A DNA stretch of 64,000 nucleotides from Globisporangium splendens (taxonomy: Eukaryota; Oomycota; Peronosporomycetes; Pythiales; Pythiaceae): positions 52,162 to 116,161 of the forward strand of contig VFIW01000128.1 in the NCBI GenBank assembly GCA_006386115.1, read 5' to 3'. A program made the translations under genes and the position numbers. A model generated the notes under the pieces. That model had not been told where the DNA came from. It did no database searches and was given only the letters and a program-made list of their open reading frames with translations. Positions 1-9,554 of the stretch are shown one piece after another. Within the stretch, counting starts at the first letter, position 1, and each line of letters opens with the position of its first letter.

Positions 1-3000
1 TAGGTCTTCGGCTGTCCGAGTTGATCTTGGCCAATGCCGTCTCGATGCGAGGAGACACGTACGTCCAGAAACCCATGTTCTGAGGCTCTTCTTGCACCCA
101 CGTGACTTGAGCGTTCTTGTAACGAGCCGACTCCTCTGCGACCTTGTCGAATGGGAACGGCGCAATCTGCTCCACACGCACGAGAGCAATGTTGTCGATA
201 CCACGTTCTTCACGCTCCTGCGCTAATTCGTAGTAGATCTTGCCCGAGCAGAACACCACACGCTTCACATCGTCGTCCTTCACCAACTTTTCAGGCGACA
301 CTTCAGGGATGACACGGTGGAACTGCGTACCTTCGGCCATATCTTCCAACTTTGACGATGCTTGACGCAAACGCAACAAGTGCTTTGGTTGGACCGAGAT
401 CAATGGCTTTCGGAAATCACGGTGAATTTGACGACGCAAGACATGGAAGTACTGAGCTGGCGTCGAGCAGTACACAACTTGCCAGTTCGTGTGCTGAATC
501 TGCATGCGGTTCTCTTCGTCCATCAATGGCACAACATCTGGATCATCGTCGGTCGATTGCAGATAACGTTCGACACGGCACGACGAGTGCTCAGCACCCT
601 GACCTTCGTAACCGTGCGGCAAGAGCATCACCAAGCCAGATTGGCGCATCCACTTGTCCTCACCAGCGCTCAGGAACTGGTCGATCATAATCTGAGCACC
701 GTTGGCAAAGTCACCGAATTGAGCTTCCCACATAACCAAAGCGTTTGGGTTCTCCAACGAGTAACCAAGTTCAAAGCCGAGCACACCGAACTCCGACAGC
801 GAACTGTTCGAGGCAACGAATTCGGCTTGCGTCTCTGGGATGCTGTCACCAACGTTCTTGTACTCCAACGGAGCCGACGGCAAAGTCTTCTTGGCCAAAT
901 TGTTCAATGGAACATATTCGTTGTTTGTCTGTTGGTCGTGCAGCACCGCGTGACGGTGGCTGAACGTACCACGTTCGACATCCTGTCCACTGATACGCAC
1001 GTGGTTGCCTTCAAGAAGCAACGTACCCCAAGCAAGAGCTTCCGCGGTACCCCAGTCAATGCCCTCCGCAGCGTCAATCGTTGCCTTCTTGGCGCTGATG
1101 ATGCGCTCGAGTTGTCGGTTCAACTGGAAACCTTCAGGGATTTCCGTGATCTTCGCACCAACGTGCTTCAAAACATCGAGATCGACACCGGTGCGGCGGA
1201 TACGCGAGATTTGGTTTGGGCTCTTGAACGATTCCCAACGGTTAGCAAGCCAGTCACTCTTCTTCGTTGGTTCCCAGTTCTTCGATTCTTCGAACGTAGA
1301 TTGGAAGAAAGTCCACACCTTCTCGGTCACAGCATCGCACTCTCCTTTCGAAGCGACACCAGACGATACAAGCTTATCAACGTACATGTCCAAGACCGAG
1401 CTCATCTGAGCAATCTTCTTGTACATCAGTGGTTGCGTGAAGAAAGGATTGTCGACTTCGTTGTGACCGAAACGACGGTAGCACTGCAAGTTGATGATCA
1501 CATCCGAGCTCCACTTTTGACGCCACTCGGCGGCAAATTCGAACACCTTCACCACCGATTCTGGATCGTCACCGTTCACGTGCAAGATTGGGATGTCCAT
1601 CGCCTTGCCCAAATCAGTGCAGTACTGCGACGAGCGCGAGTTCTTTGGGTCCGTCGTGAAGCCAATCTGGTTGTTCACAACGACGTGGATGGTACCACCA
1701 GTGTCGTAGTTCTCCAAATCAGACAGTTGCATCATTTCGTACACCACGCCTTGGCCACTGAACGCCGCGTCACCGTGGAGCAAAAGCGGCATCACCTTAC
1801 GCTCGGCTTCGGCATCGTTACCCAAGTAGAATTGCTTGGCGCGAACCTTGCCGACAACGACTGGGTCCACGGCTTCCAAGTGCGAAGGGTTCGCCACAAG
1901 CGACAAGTGCACCTTGCGGCCGTCTGGGTACATGCGATCGTACGACGTACCAAGATGGTACTTGACATCACCCGAGTTCGACCAGTCCTCAATGTCTTGC
2001 TGCTTGTACGCTTCGACATCGACGTGCGTGCCCTGGAATTCCTTGAAAATCTGCTGGATAGGCTTACGGATGACGTTCGAGAGCACATTCAAACGACCAC
2101 GGTGAGGCATACCGATGACCAAGTGCTCCATGCCCAACTCCGTCGCGCGGTCGATCATGTACTTGAGACCTGGGATGAGTGATTCCGCACCATCAAGACC
2201 GAAACGCTTCGTGGTGTTGTATTTGTTGCCCAAGAAACGCTCAAACACGACCGAGAACGCGAGACGCTCCAAGATGTGCATTTGCTTTTCCTTGGACTCC
2301 TCCGACTTGACCAAGTGCTCCATGCTCGCACGGATCCAGTTGCACTTGTCACGGTTCAGGATGTGCATGTACTGCACACCGATCTTACTGCAATACGTTT
2401 CCTTCAGGCGCTGCACGATTTCACCGAGGGTCAACGTGTTGTTGCCTTCCGCCAACTCTTCCAAGAAACCCGATACACCCGAAGAGCTACACAAATTAAC
2501 AAAACCACATAACCACATGAGCCACACTGCCAAAGTCCCGCTACGCAACCACTGGAGAAGGATCTGCACTTACAAGTTCTTTGGGATCGCAATGACGCGG
2601 TTCAAGTCCGCATCGGTGAAGCCGTATTGCTTGATGTCCAATTCTGGAATGTCTGGGCGCTGCTGCAGACCCAAAGGGTCCAAGTTGGCCACTTCGTGAC
2701 CACGCACTTGGTACGCACGGATCAAGTAGCTCAGCCCGAGCGCATCGTTCTGGTCCACCGACGACGCGGACGCCGCGGCAACGCCGACCGACTGGACAGG
2801 CTTCACGCCGCTTTGGATCGTTGGTGGTGGAATGAACGCCTCGCCTGGCACAGCACCGCTTTCCACGCCACGGAAGTACACATCCCACGACTTGTGCACG
2901 CTGCCAAAATAATACACACAAGTCAGTCAGATGATGTTCATAATATATCCATCTACACACACGACGGCTTCTCTCGTTATCTTTTATAAAATAGTGAGAG

Positions 3001-3299
3001 AAATCCCGAGTGTGTGTACCAGCAATAAATCATTCGGCTCTATCGAAGGAGCCGATACACGAGACCGTATGCACATACCTTTGCGGGTTGGTCTTCCAGC
3101 TGTCATACATCTCCTCAACGTAGGCGTTGTTGGTGCCCGTGAGGAAGGTCTCGCTCGGGTGCGGCGTCGACGAGAACGCGCGCACAAACGAGCGGTCCAT
3201 CGGCTTCATGGCCGACGCGTTCGTCACGCGCGCCGCCGCGTTCGCGCGGATGCCGCGACGCACGCACTTGGACGCGGCCGCGAGCCACTGCTGCGTCAT
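1..3299 (-). CDS. OGDH: 2-oxoglutarate dehydrogenase E1 component, 3' end beyond window
   Basis: This gene encodes the thiamine-diphosphate E1 subunit of the mitochondrial 2-oxoglutarate dehydrogenase complex, which decarboxylates 2-oxoglutarate in the TCA cycle. I read three exons on the minus strand: 3299-3079, 2900-2574 and 2486 to the window edge. The introns are GTATGT..CAG and GTAAGT..TAG, and both keep frame (NPQ-S-VHKSWDVYF; PKN-F). The start at 3299 (MTQQWLAAASK) gives an Arg/Ala-rich mitochondrial presequence followed by the family's FLTGTNNAYVEEMYDSW segment. The thiamine-binding motif GDAAFSGQG is encoded near 1750-1785. Near the edge the frame reads WVQEEPQNMGFWTYV, the conserved E1 C-terminal block, so only some tens of residues should be missing. 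About 1011 residues lie in the window. The long open frame on the opposite strand is a shadow of this gene. Confidence 0.95.
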
Positions 3300-4096
3300 G
3301 ATGAGGGAGAGAGGGAGAAGAAGATTGGGGAAAGAAAACGCGCGGCCCAACTCCCGAAGACGCTCCTGGACGAAGTCGCTTGGATGCGGAGAAGACGCGA
3401 GTGTGTGTGTGTGGAACTCCCCCTTCGAGCCAAACGAGCGGCGAGCAAGCGTCAACTGCGCGCACAGCAGATTTGTCCGGTGAGGTGTTTTAAACGCATG
3501 TTGCAAACAGTCTTATGGTGCTGATACGCACCTTTGGAAGTTGGGACATGGTTTTACAGCAACTTTAGAGGGTGAAAATGCATCGCGTTTTGGAATATAA
3601 GCGAAAGTTGGAAGGTGAGAAGGGATCGGGGTGGAGGATCCGCCCATGAGTGGACGAATGCTGCTGCTGGACCTGTCTGAGTTTAACACACTGCAGCACA
3701 AGATTTTAACACCCGCAGCGCGCCGGAACATCTCTGAGGATCGATAAGATGCTGACATAAGTTACTGTGGATAGCCACTGTAGAAGCTAAATCTGGTGTT
3801 TGGAGCGCCTGCAAGGGATCCGTATCCGCCATTGTTGCTGCAATTGCTGGTGGCGTGCGCGTTGTTCGGTCGTTGATTTTCGCTTGAGGTGTCCCGGCTC
3901 GCTCATAAGATTAGAGATTCGAAAAGAGACAGACCCAGGTGCAACATCAAATCACTTGTCCCAGTACACCTCACCCATCAAAACAGCTCAAACGCCTCTT
4001 TCCTTCGTTTCATGAGACCTGTCAAATATATTAAGTCGCGTCTCGTCACCACATATTTCAGCAGCTGACACTCTCAGCATCCTGTCGAATATAAAA
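3300..4096. other. Intergenic, no gene seen
   Basis: Between the OGDH start and the 3' end of the phosphatase frame I see no coding pattern I can support. The longest frames here are short, lack recognisable motifs and look like chance. It should hold the OGDH promoter. Confidence 0.5.
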
Positions 4097-5341
4097 CTAG
4101 AGGCGAATACGATCCAAGTGAATCAACAAGCTGCTGAGAAGCCAATGAGAAGCTCCGATCAGCGGCTCTGGTTGAAGTTCCATGCAGTCGAGCACTTTGC
4201 TGCTCTCACTCGCGATGAACTTCCACGAGAGCGTCGACGGCGTGACCTTGAGCTGGCCGATGCCGTAGTTCGTGTTGTCCCACTTGACGTTCCAAGGGCT
4301 CACAGTGTCCTTGTAGCTGGCGTGCGCTTCCGACGAACCGGTCGCGCCACTGATGATGTACACAGGCGCCTTTGGGTTCTTGTATGTCTTCTTGTCGGTT
4401 GACACACCGTCGAGCACTGGTTTGCTGTGTGCAATCGGGTAGTGGCGTTCGTACGCGTGCACGTGGCCACAGACCACGAGGTCGACCTTGTACTTGATGA
4501 AGAGCTCTTCGAAAGCCTTTTGCACTGGGAGAGCTTCGTCGACGGGGACACCATTGTCATCGGATTGACGGAGTGTGTAGAGCGCACGGTGCATACCGAC
4601 AATCAACCATGGGGTGGTGCCACGGTTCTCGTTCGCCTTCTTCAGATCAGCTTCAAGCCACGCCATTTGGTTACCAAAGTTGCCGTTCTTGCGGCCAGTG
4701 TACGCGTTCTTGGGGGCATCTTGGTAGTCGGTTTCCGACGAGATCGTCGTGAAGTGCACGGACGCGTAGTCGAACGAGTACCACATGTTCATGACACCAC
4801 CACTTTCCGCCGACGGCATCTTGAAGCGCGTGTTGTACGCCGTGTAGTTGCCGAGCTGGTCTTTCTTCGAACCAGACACAATGCAAGTCGGCGAGTGGCA
4901 CTCGGCTTCGTGGTTGCCGACAAGCACCATGTATGGCACTTGCTGCATCACCGGCGTGAGCGAGTTCATCCAGCGGTTGTACGTCTCTTCGTAGTGGAAG
5001 CCCGTGACCTCCTTGACGCTCAAGAAGGAGTTGTCGGCGTACGAGATGTCGCCGACGTGGTAGATGAAATCGATCTTTCCTGCCAATGCATTCACGTACT
5101 TGTTGGAAGCCTCGGCATTTGCATCCACACCGAAATCGCCGTACACGGCGAGCTCGAACGTGTCTTTGCTGCCTGCAGCACGCGCTGTCGTGAAGGACGC
5201 AGCGTCGCTCTGGAACGAGGCGCTCGCAGCACTACCGACCTTGTAAAAGTACTTGGTGTTCGCAGTCAATCCGCTCACGGTCGCGTGGTAGTTGTGCTGC
5301 GAGTAGATGAGTAAAAGCTCTCCTTGAAGATCCCGTATCAA
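4097..5341 (-). CDS. Purple acid phosphatase-like metallophosphoesterase, 5' end missing
   Basis: The frame encodes a calcineurin-like metallophosphoesterase of the purple acid phosphatase type, which hydrolyses phosphomonoesters at a binuclear metal centre. The metal-binding blocks appear in order: GDFGVD, GDISYAD, VGNHE, VGMHR and GHVHAYERHYP. An upstream stretch (YHATVSGLTANTKYFYKVG) is the end of the usual N-terminal fibronectin-like domain. The frame has no ATG at its 5' end: the first possible start is a TTG at 5341, and no signal peptide precedes it, although the family is normally secreted. Immediately upstream lies a plus-strand GH5 glucanase fragment, so the 5' part was probably lost or displaced by rearrangement. 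The catalytic part is intact. An unrecognised upstream exon is the alternative. The product call is firm; functionality is doubtful. Confidence 0.8.
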   Translation of the reverse strand: MIRDLQGELLLIYSQHNYHATVSGLTANTKYFYKVGSAASASFQSDAASFTTARAAGSKDTFELAVYGDFGVDANAEASNKYVNALAGKIDFIYHVGDISYADNSFLSVKEVTGFHYEETYNRWMNSLTPVMQQVPYMVLVGNHEAECHSPTCIVSGSKKDQLGNYTAYNTRFKMPSAESGGVMNMWYSFDYASVHFTTISSETDYQDAPKNAYTGRKNGNFGNQMAWLEADLKKANENRGTTPWLIVGMHRALYTLRQSDDNGVPVDEALPVQKAFEELFIKYKVDLVVCGHVHAYERHYPIAHSKPVLDGVSTDKKTYKNPKAPVYIISGATGSSEAHASYKDTVSPWNVKWDNTNYGIGQLKVTPSTLSWKFIASESSKVLDCMELQPEPLIGASHWLLSSLLIHLDRIRL

Positions 5342-5417
5342 AGCTTAGCCCGCAACAACCAGAAGCCGTAAGCGGAGACCCGCACGTTGCCGCCTGGTGC
5401 TGTGGACTTCGAGAGCG

Positions 5418-5897
5418 CAACAAGAACACGTCTGAAGTGGATCTCACCAACGCCGCGGTGAAGACAAACCTCCAAGATGCCATGGCCAAATGGAACTCAC
5501 GAGCCAAGCACAACCGATTGTTCGTTGCCGAATGGAGCTTCGCGACTGCGTCAACGCTCGGCAACTACAGCGACATGGACCAGTTCTACGAATTTGCAAA
5601 GGCGCAGGTGGGCGTAGTTAGTCAAGCGGAAGGTGGGCATACGTTCTGAAGTTGGCGCATCGATGGAGACGAAATTGGTCTCAGTACCTGGTCCTTGCGC
5701 AGTGTACTTCGAGATCCGAGACTGAAGCAAATGCTCGTACCACCAGAGTGGAGGAGAGCAACCCGGTTGTCGCAGGTAGCAGTCGTATTAAATCCAGAAG
5801 CAGAAGTAGTAGCACTTGGAGGCTGCTCGCTAGCTGCACCATCGTCTGGGCATTGTGTTTGAGCGTGGCGTTGTTTTCTTTTGGCAAGTTGAATTGA
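5418..5897 (+). pseudogene. GH5 exo-1,3-beta-glucanase fragment (pseudogene)
   Basis: This is the C-terminal third of a GH5 beta-glucanase matching the three longer copies nearby. It reads TSEVDLTNAAVKTNLQ, then the nucleophile block AEWSFATAS, then QAEGGHTF followed by TGA at 5647-5649, where the paralogs have TGG (Trp) before SWR. Beyond the TGA the same frame continues SWRIDGDEIG and WSLRSVLRDPRLKQ, showing a simple nonsense change. After about 5745 the sequence no longer aligns with the paralogs; a hydrophobic tail (IVWALCLSVALFSFG) is present only in another frame. The N-terminal two thirds, including the acid/base Glu, are absent. It abuts the 5'-truncated phosphatase frame head to head, suggesting a rearrangement junction near 5340-5420. 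Confidence 0.8.
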
Positions 5898-6155
5898 CAA
5901 ATACAATTTTAACTGTGTTTTCTGTAATTAATTGCACCCATTTACATGCCATCCTGGTCACCAGCAATCTCGTATATGTTCAATAGCAATATTGACACCA
6001 ACATGAAGTTGACAAATGATCAACGCTCCATTCACAAACTAAACACATTTACGATTTCTTATAGCTGCTAGAATTTGAAACCACTGCTCTCTGCTGCTTC
6101 ACATGGCACTGCTGGGCACGACGGATGCACATTTTGCTTTGGCTACTTTGGGTTC

Positions 6156-7379
6156 TTACGACGAGAGGATCTGCTTGAGCTTGGGGTCGCGAAGCACACT
6201 GCGCAGGGACCAGGGGTGGATGATGTTTTCGTCGCCGTCGACGCGCCAGCTCCAGAAGGTGAAGCCACCGTCCGCTTGCTTGATCACGTTGAACTCTGCG
6301 GCCGCGTACTCGTAAAACTTGTTCTGGTCCGTGCCAAACGCATCGCCAGTCGCGAAGCTCCACTCGCCGAAGAGCAAACGGTTGTGGTTGGCGCGCGAGA
6401 GCCACTTCGTCACGTCGTTCTGGAAGTTGGTCTTGACGGCGATATTGATCACGTCGTCTGCCGGGGTTTGCTCGTAGCCCCAGACGAAGTACGGGTGCCA
6501 CTCGACCCAGACGTTCGTGTACGCTGGCGCTTGCATGAAGCCCACCATCGTGTCGGCGTTCTGCTTGTACAGCAGTGGCGCAACAGACAGCACACAGTCG
6601 TTGCCCGTGCCACGGATCGCCTTGTACGCGTCCTCGTAGTACTTGTAGAGCACGTCCTCAGTCGTGGATGCAGAGGGTTCATTGAGCAAACCTATGCCGA
6701 GGAACGCGTCGTCGTATCTGTATCGGTTGGCGAGGAACGTGGCCAAGGTGATCGTGTTTTGCACGTTCTCTTGGTAGCCGCTCCAGTAGGAAGCGCCAGG
6801 CGTAGGAGGAGACGAGTGATCGTTCCCATTTTGCGAGCCCTTGGCAGCGTGAATGTCGATGAGGACAGCGACGTTGTAGTTTTTCGCCCACGTCCAAATG
6901 AGCGAGTCCAAATACTTGAGCGTCCCTTTCGTGTAGACGTTCCACTCAGCCTTGCCTGAAGGATCATTAATGTCGAAGCCAACAATCCAGTACCCGATCG
7001 GTACACGCACAGTATTGAAACCTGCGGCGGCGATGGCTGCGATATCGGCTTCCGTGATGAACGTGGCGTGGTGAGTCTCCAACTTGGCGCGCGTGGCGTC
7101 TGGGTTCGCAGACTTGGTGATTGCTGTGTACTCGCCGCCATTGGCGATTTCAGTGCTCAGACCTTGCCAGAACGCAGCGTTCTTGGACATCCAGTACTCC
7201 GCGACAAGCCATCCACCGAGGTTGACTCCGCGGCTTCTAACGGCTCCGCTACGGATCTGGGACTGGATGTGGGTAGCTTGGATCTGGGCGGTCTCATTGC
7301 TGATGGCAGCGACACTTCCAGTCAAAACGACGGCTACGAAGACCGCCAATGCACTGAAAAGTGAAAGTTGACGCGGCAT
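6156..7379 (-). CDS. Secreted GH5 exo-1,3-beta-glucanase, copy 1
   Basis: This gene predicts a 407-residue secreted glucan 1,3-beta-glucosidase, likely acting on wall beta-1,3-glucan or laminarin-type storage glucan. I chose the ATG at 7379 because it starts a good signal peptide (MPRQLSLFSALAVFVAVVL); the frame is open further upstream to 7484 but that part is not signal-like. The family entry motif RGVNLGGWLVAEYW is followed by the acid/base block GIGLLNEPSA and the nucleophile block LFGEWSFATG. A start-site-like motif (TCATTTCCCAATTC) lies on the minus strand at about 7423-7438, about 45 bases before the ATG. No intron is visible. It is the most divergent full copy of the local cluster and shows no break. 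Confidence 0.92.
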   Translation of the reverse strand: MPRQLSLFSALAVFVAVVLTGSVAAISNETAQIQATHIQSQIRSGAVRSRGVNLGGWLVAEYWMSKNAAFWQGLSTEIANGGEYTAITKSANPDATRAKLETHHATFITEADIAAIAAAGFNTVRVPIGYWIVGFDINDPSGKAEWNVYTKGTLKYLDSLIWTWAKNYNVAVLIDIHAAKGSQNGNDHSSPPTPGASYWSGYQENVQNTITLATFLANRYRYDDAFLGIGLLNEPSASTTEDVLYKYYEDAYKAIRGTGNDCVLSVAPLLYKQNADTMVGFMQAPAYTNVWVEWHPYFVWGYEQTPADDVINIAVKTNFQNDVTKWLSRANHNRLLFGEWSFATGDAFGTDQNKFYEYAAAEFNVIKQADGGFTFWSWRVDGDENIIHPWSLRSVLRDPKLKQILSS

Positions 7380-7422
7380 TTTCGAGTGCTTCCGAGGACT
7401 CTTGACTTGCTGAGAACGGCGC

Positions 7423-7438
7423 GAATTGGGAAATGATG
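7423..7438 (-). promoter_or_regulatory. Oomycete Inr-like start-site motif of GH5 copy 1
   Basis: The minus strand reads ATCATTTCCCAATTCG here, close to the oomycete initiator/flanking consensus CATTYYNCAWTTT. It sits about 45 bases before the chosen ATG and supports starting the gene at 7379. Confidence 0.5.
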
Positions 7439-7489
7439 GAAGCAGTCTGCTTTCGCCGAAGCCCTCATGAACAGGATGCCTCAAAGACT

Positions 7490-8330
7490 CTGGAGTGCGT
7501 GCTTCAGGTCCTCGAGCGAGTGAGCACTCGCAAAGCGAATCACGTGAATCTAGTGTGCATTAAGGTAACAAACTCGTAATCAGAAAACAACGCAATGGTT
7601 TCTGTCGACACCTACCACTCAACGGCAACGCGCACATTTCGTGCATACTCATCGCTTGAGAATTCTGTGATTTCAGTGCATTGTGAGCCTCCGACGTGAC
7701 CAACGGCCTTGAAGTACTACTGTGCCCCATGGCAATGAGCTCATATCACTTGCCGAATGGGTTGATTTTTGCCGGTCGGAAGCATTCTCTACCACATGAT
7801 GGCGCGTGCTTCCATCGAAATTCCCGCACGAGATACCACGTCGGACTCACCCAAAGTCAGCACTCTGGTATGCAGAACGGTACTGAGGTCTCAGGGTGAG
7901 TTTTGATGTCGATATTCGATACCACGCAGTACTATCCTGAGTTTCGATTTCGCGCCGAGGTGTGCCACACTTCGGCAGTCGTACCCCCTGCTGATTTACA
8001 ACCTCGCCCTCGAGCCTTCAGTGCCATGGACTTTGAGAAGTCAAATTGAGTGAAAGGTAGGCGCGATGTCATTGCAAAGCTCTATACTGAACGGAAGCGA
8101 AGGAGAGTCCCGCTTTGCACTCTTTGCTGAGTGCTCACGTCGACGTGTTTTTCTTGAAGCCGCCGTACTTACCTTGCAGGTGCAGCTTGAATCTCAGCCA
8201 ACCATTTCCCGGCACTTTGTTTGGGCATGTTGCGTTCGTGGTTTTATCACCGCATCCACAAATCAACTTCAAGGTCTTGAACAGAATCGCTGCGATCGGT
8301 AGACCGATTAGATCATTACAGTTTGTAGCT
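7490..8330. other. Intergenic, no gene seen
   Basis: This stretch between GH5 copies 1 and 2 holds only short frames without recognisable motifs. It lies upstream of copy 1 and downstream of copy 2 (both minus strand). Confidence 0.4.
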
Positions 8331-9554
8331 CTAGCCATTGGAACAGCTGTCAAAAACGCGCTGCGTTTCCAGCGATACGCCCTCCAACAGAATCTGGGTC
8401 AGTCGGGGATCTCGAAGTGCATTGCGCAGCGACCAACCATCGAACTCGCTTTCGTCACCATAGATGCGCCAGCTCCAGAACGTGTAGCCGCCTTCCGCTT
8501 GGTTCATCACGTTCACCTGCGCAGCGATGAACTCGTAGTACTGTTCCTGGCTGTTGCCAAATTTGCCCGCAGTCGCGAAACTCCATTCACCAATGAACAA
8601 ACGGTTGTGGCTGGCACGTGAGTTCCATTTCGTCACGTCACCCTGGAAGTTCGTCTTCACAGCAACGTTGATCAAGTCGCTTTCCGACGTTTGCTCGTAG
8701 CCCCAGACGAAGTACGGGTGCCACTCGACCCAGACGTTCTTGTACGCTGGCGCTTGCATGAAGTCGGTCATGGTGTCTGGGTTTTGCTTCCAGAGCAGCG
8801 GCGCGACAGACAGCACGCAATCGTTGCCGGCGTCGCGAATCGCCTTGTACGCGTCTTGGTAGTACTGGTAGAGCACCTTTTCATCGGTGGACCCGTTGGG
8901 TTCATTGAGCAAGCCAATGCCGAGGAACGCAGCTTCGTCCTTGTATCGGTTGGCGAGGAACGTGGCCATACTGATGGTGTTCTGCACGTTCTCACTGAAG
9001 TCACTCCAGTACGCTTTGCCCTTGGTAGACGGCGACGAGTGGTCGGCTCCATTTTGTGAGCCCTTGGCAGCGTGGATACTAATGAGCACGGCAATGTTGT
9101 GCTTCTTGGCCCACTCCTTGATGAGCAGGTCCAGGTACTTGAGCGTGCCTTTCGTGAACGCCTTCCACTCGCCCTTGTCCGACGGATCATCGTTGTCGAA
9201 CCCCACGATCCAGTAACCAACAGGCACACGCACGGTGTTGAGTCCCGCAGCCGCAATCGCAGCAATCTCGGTCTCCGTGATGAACGTCGCGTGGTGGTTG
9301 GCCAAATTCGAGCGGATCGTCGCGGGGCTCTTGGCCTGCGTGATGGCCGTGTACTCGCCCGCGCTCGCGTCGTCAGCGCTCACACCGCGCCAGAAGTCCG
9401 CGGCCGCGGTCATCCAGTTTTCCGCGACGAGCCATCCACCGAGGTTCACGCCGCGGCTTCTGACTTGGCCATTGCGGATCTGGGTTTGGATGTGGACATT
9501 CACTTCATCGTGCTTCGACGCAATTGCGACCGAACTGGCAGAAACGATCAGCAC
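8331..9554 (-). CDS. GH5 exo-1,3-beta-glucanase, copy 2 (start codon unclear)
   Basis: The frame carries the complete GH5 catalytic domain with RGVNLGGWLVAENW, the acid/base block GIGLLNEPNG and the nucleophile block FIGEWSFATA. Its residues from HIQTQIRN to IYGDES are identical to copy 3 in the opposite orientation. Outside that stretch the two differ: copy 2 ends RDPRLTQILLEGVSLE and has its own tail. The listed start is a GTG. Upstream the frame remains open through a hydrophobic signal-like stretch (TAFTTFIALVLIVSASS) to a stop near 9602, with no ATG. A short first exon spliced at the CTACAG near 9580 is possible; loss of the start codon is the alternative. Enzyme identity is clear, but expression as an intact secreted protein is uncertain. 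Confidence 0.8.
   Translation of the reverse strand: MLIVSASSVAIASKHDEVNVHIQTQIRNGQVRSRGVNLGGWLVAENWMTAAADFWRGVSADDASAGEYTAITQAKSPATIRSNLANHHATFITETEIAAIAAAGLNTVRVPVGYWIVGFDNDDPSDKGEWKAFTKGTLKYLDLLIKEWAKKHNIAVLISIHAAKGSQNGADHSSPSTKGKAYWSDFSENVQNTISMATFLANRYKDEAAFLGIGLLNEPNGSTDEKVLYQYYQDAYKAIRDAGNDCVLSVAPLLWKQNPDTMTDFMQAPAYKNVWVEWHPYFVWGYEQTSESDLINVAVKTNFQGDVTKWNSRASHNRLFIGEWSFATAGKFGNSQEQYYEFIAAQVNVMNQAEGGYTFWSWRIYGDESEFDGWSLRNALRDPRLTQILLEGVSLETQRVFDSCSNG
8457..9494 (-). repeat. Inverted repeat arm 1 (GH5 copy 2)
   Basis: About 1038 bp of GH5 copy 2 that match 12273-13310 in inverted orientation with no indels and very few substitutions in the parts I compared base by base (one found, near 12326). 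Identity ends sharply inside the coding sequence on both sides. Confidence 0.85.

Noticed and set aside
362..2182. 606-codon plus-strand ORF
   Set aside because: It is the antisense shadow of OGDH exon 3, whose minus-strand frame carries the conserved E1 motifs.
3513..3758. 81-codon minus-strand ORF upstream of OGDH
   Set aside because: No recognisable domain, short, and in the expected promoter region.
4427..5314. 295-codon plus-strand ORF
   Set aside because: Antisense to the phosphatase frame that holds all metal-binding motifs.
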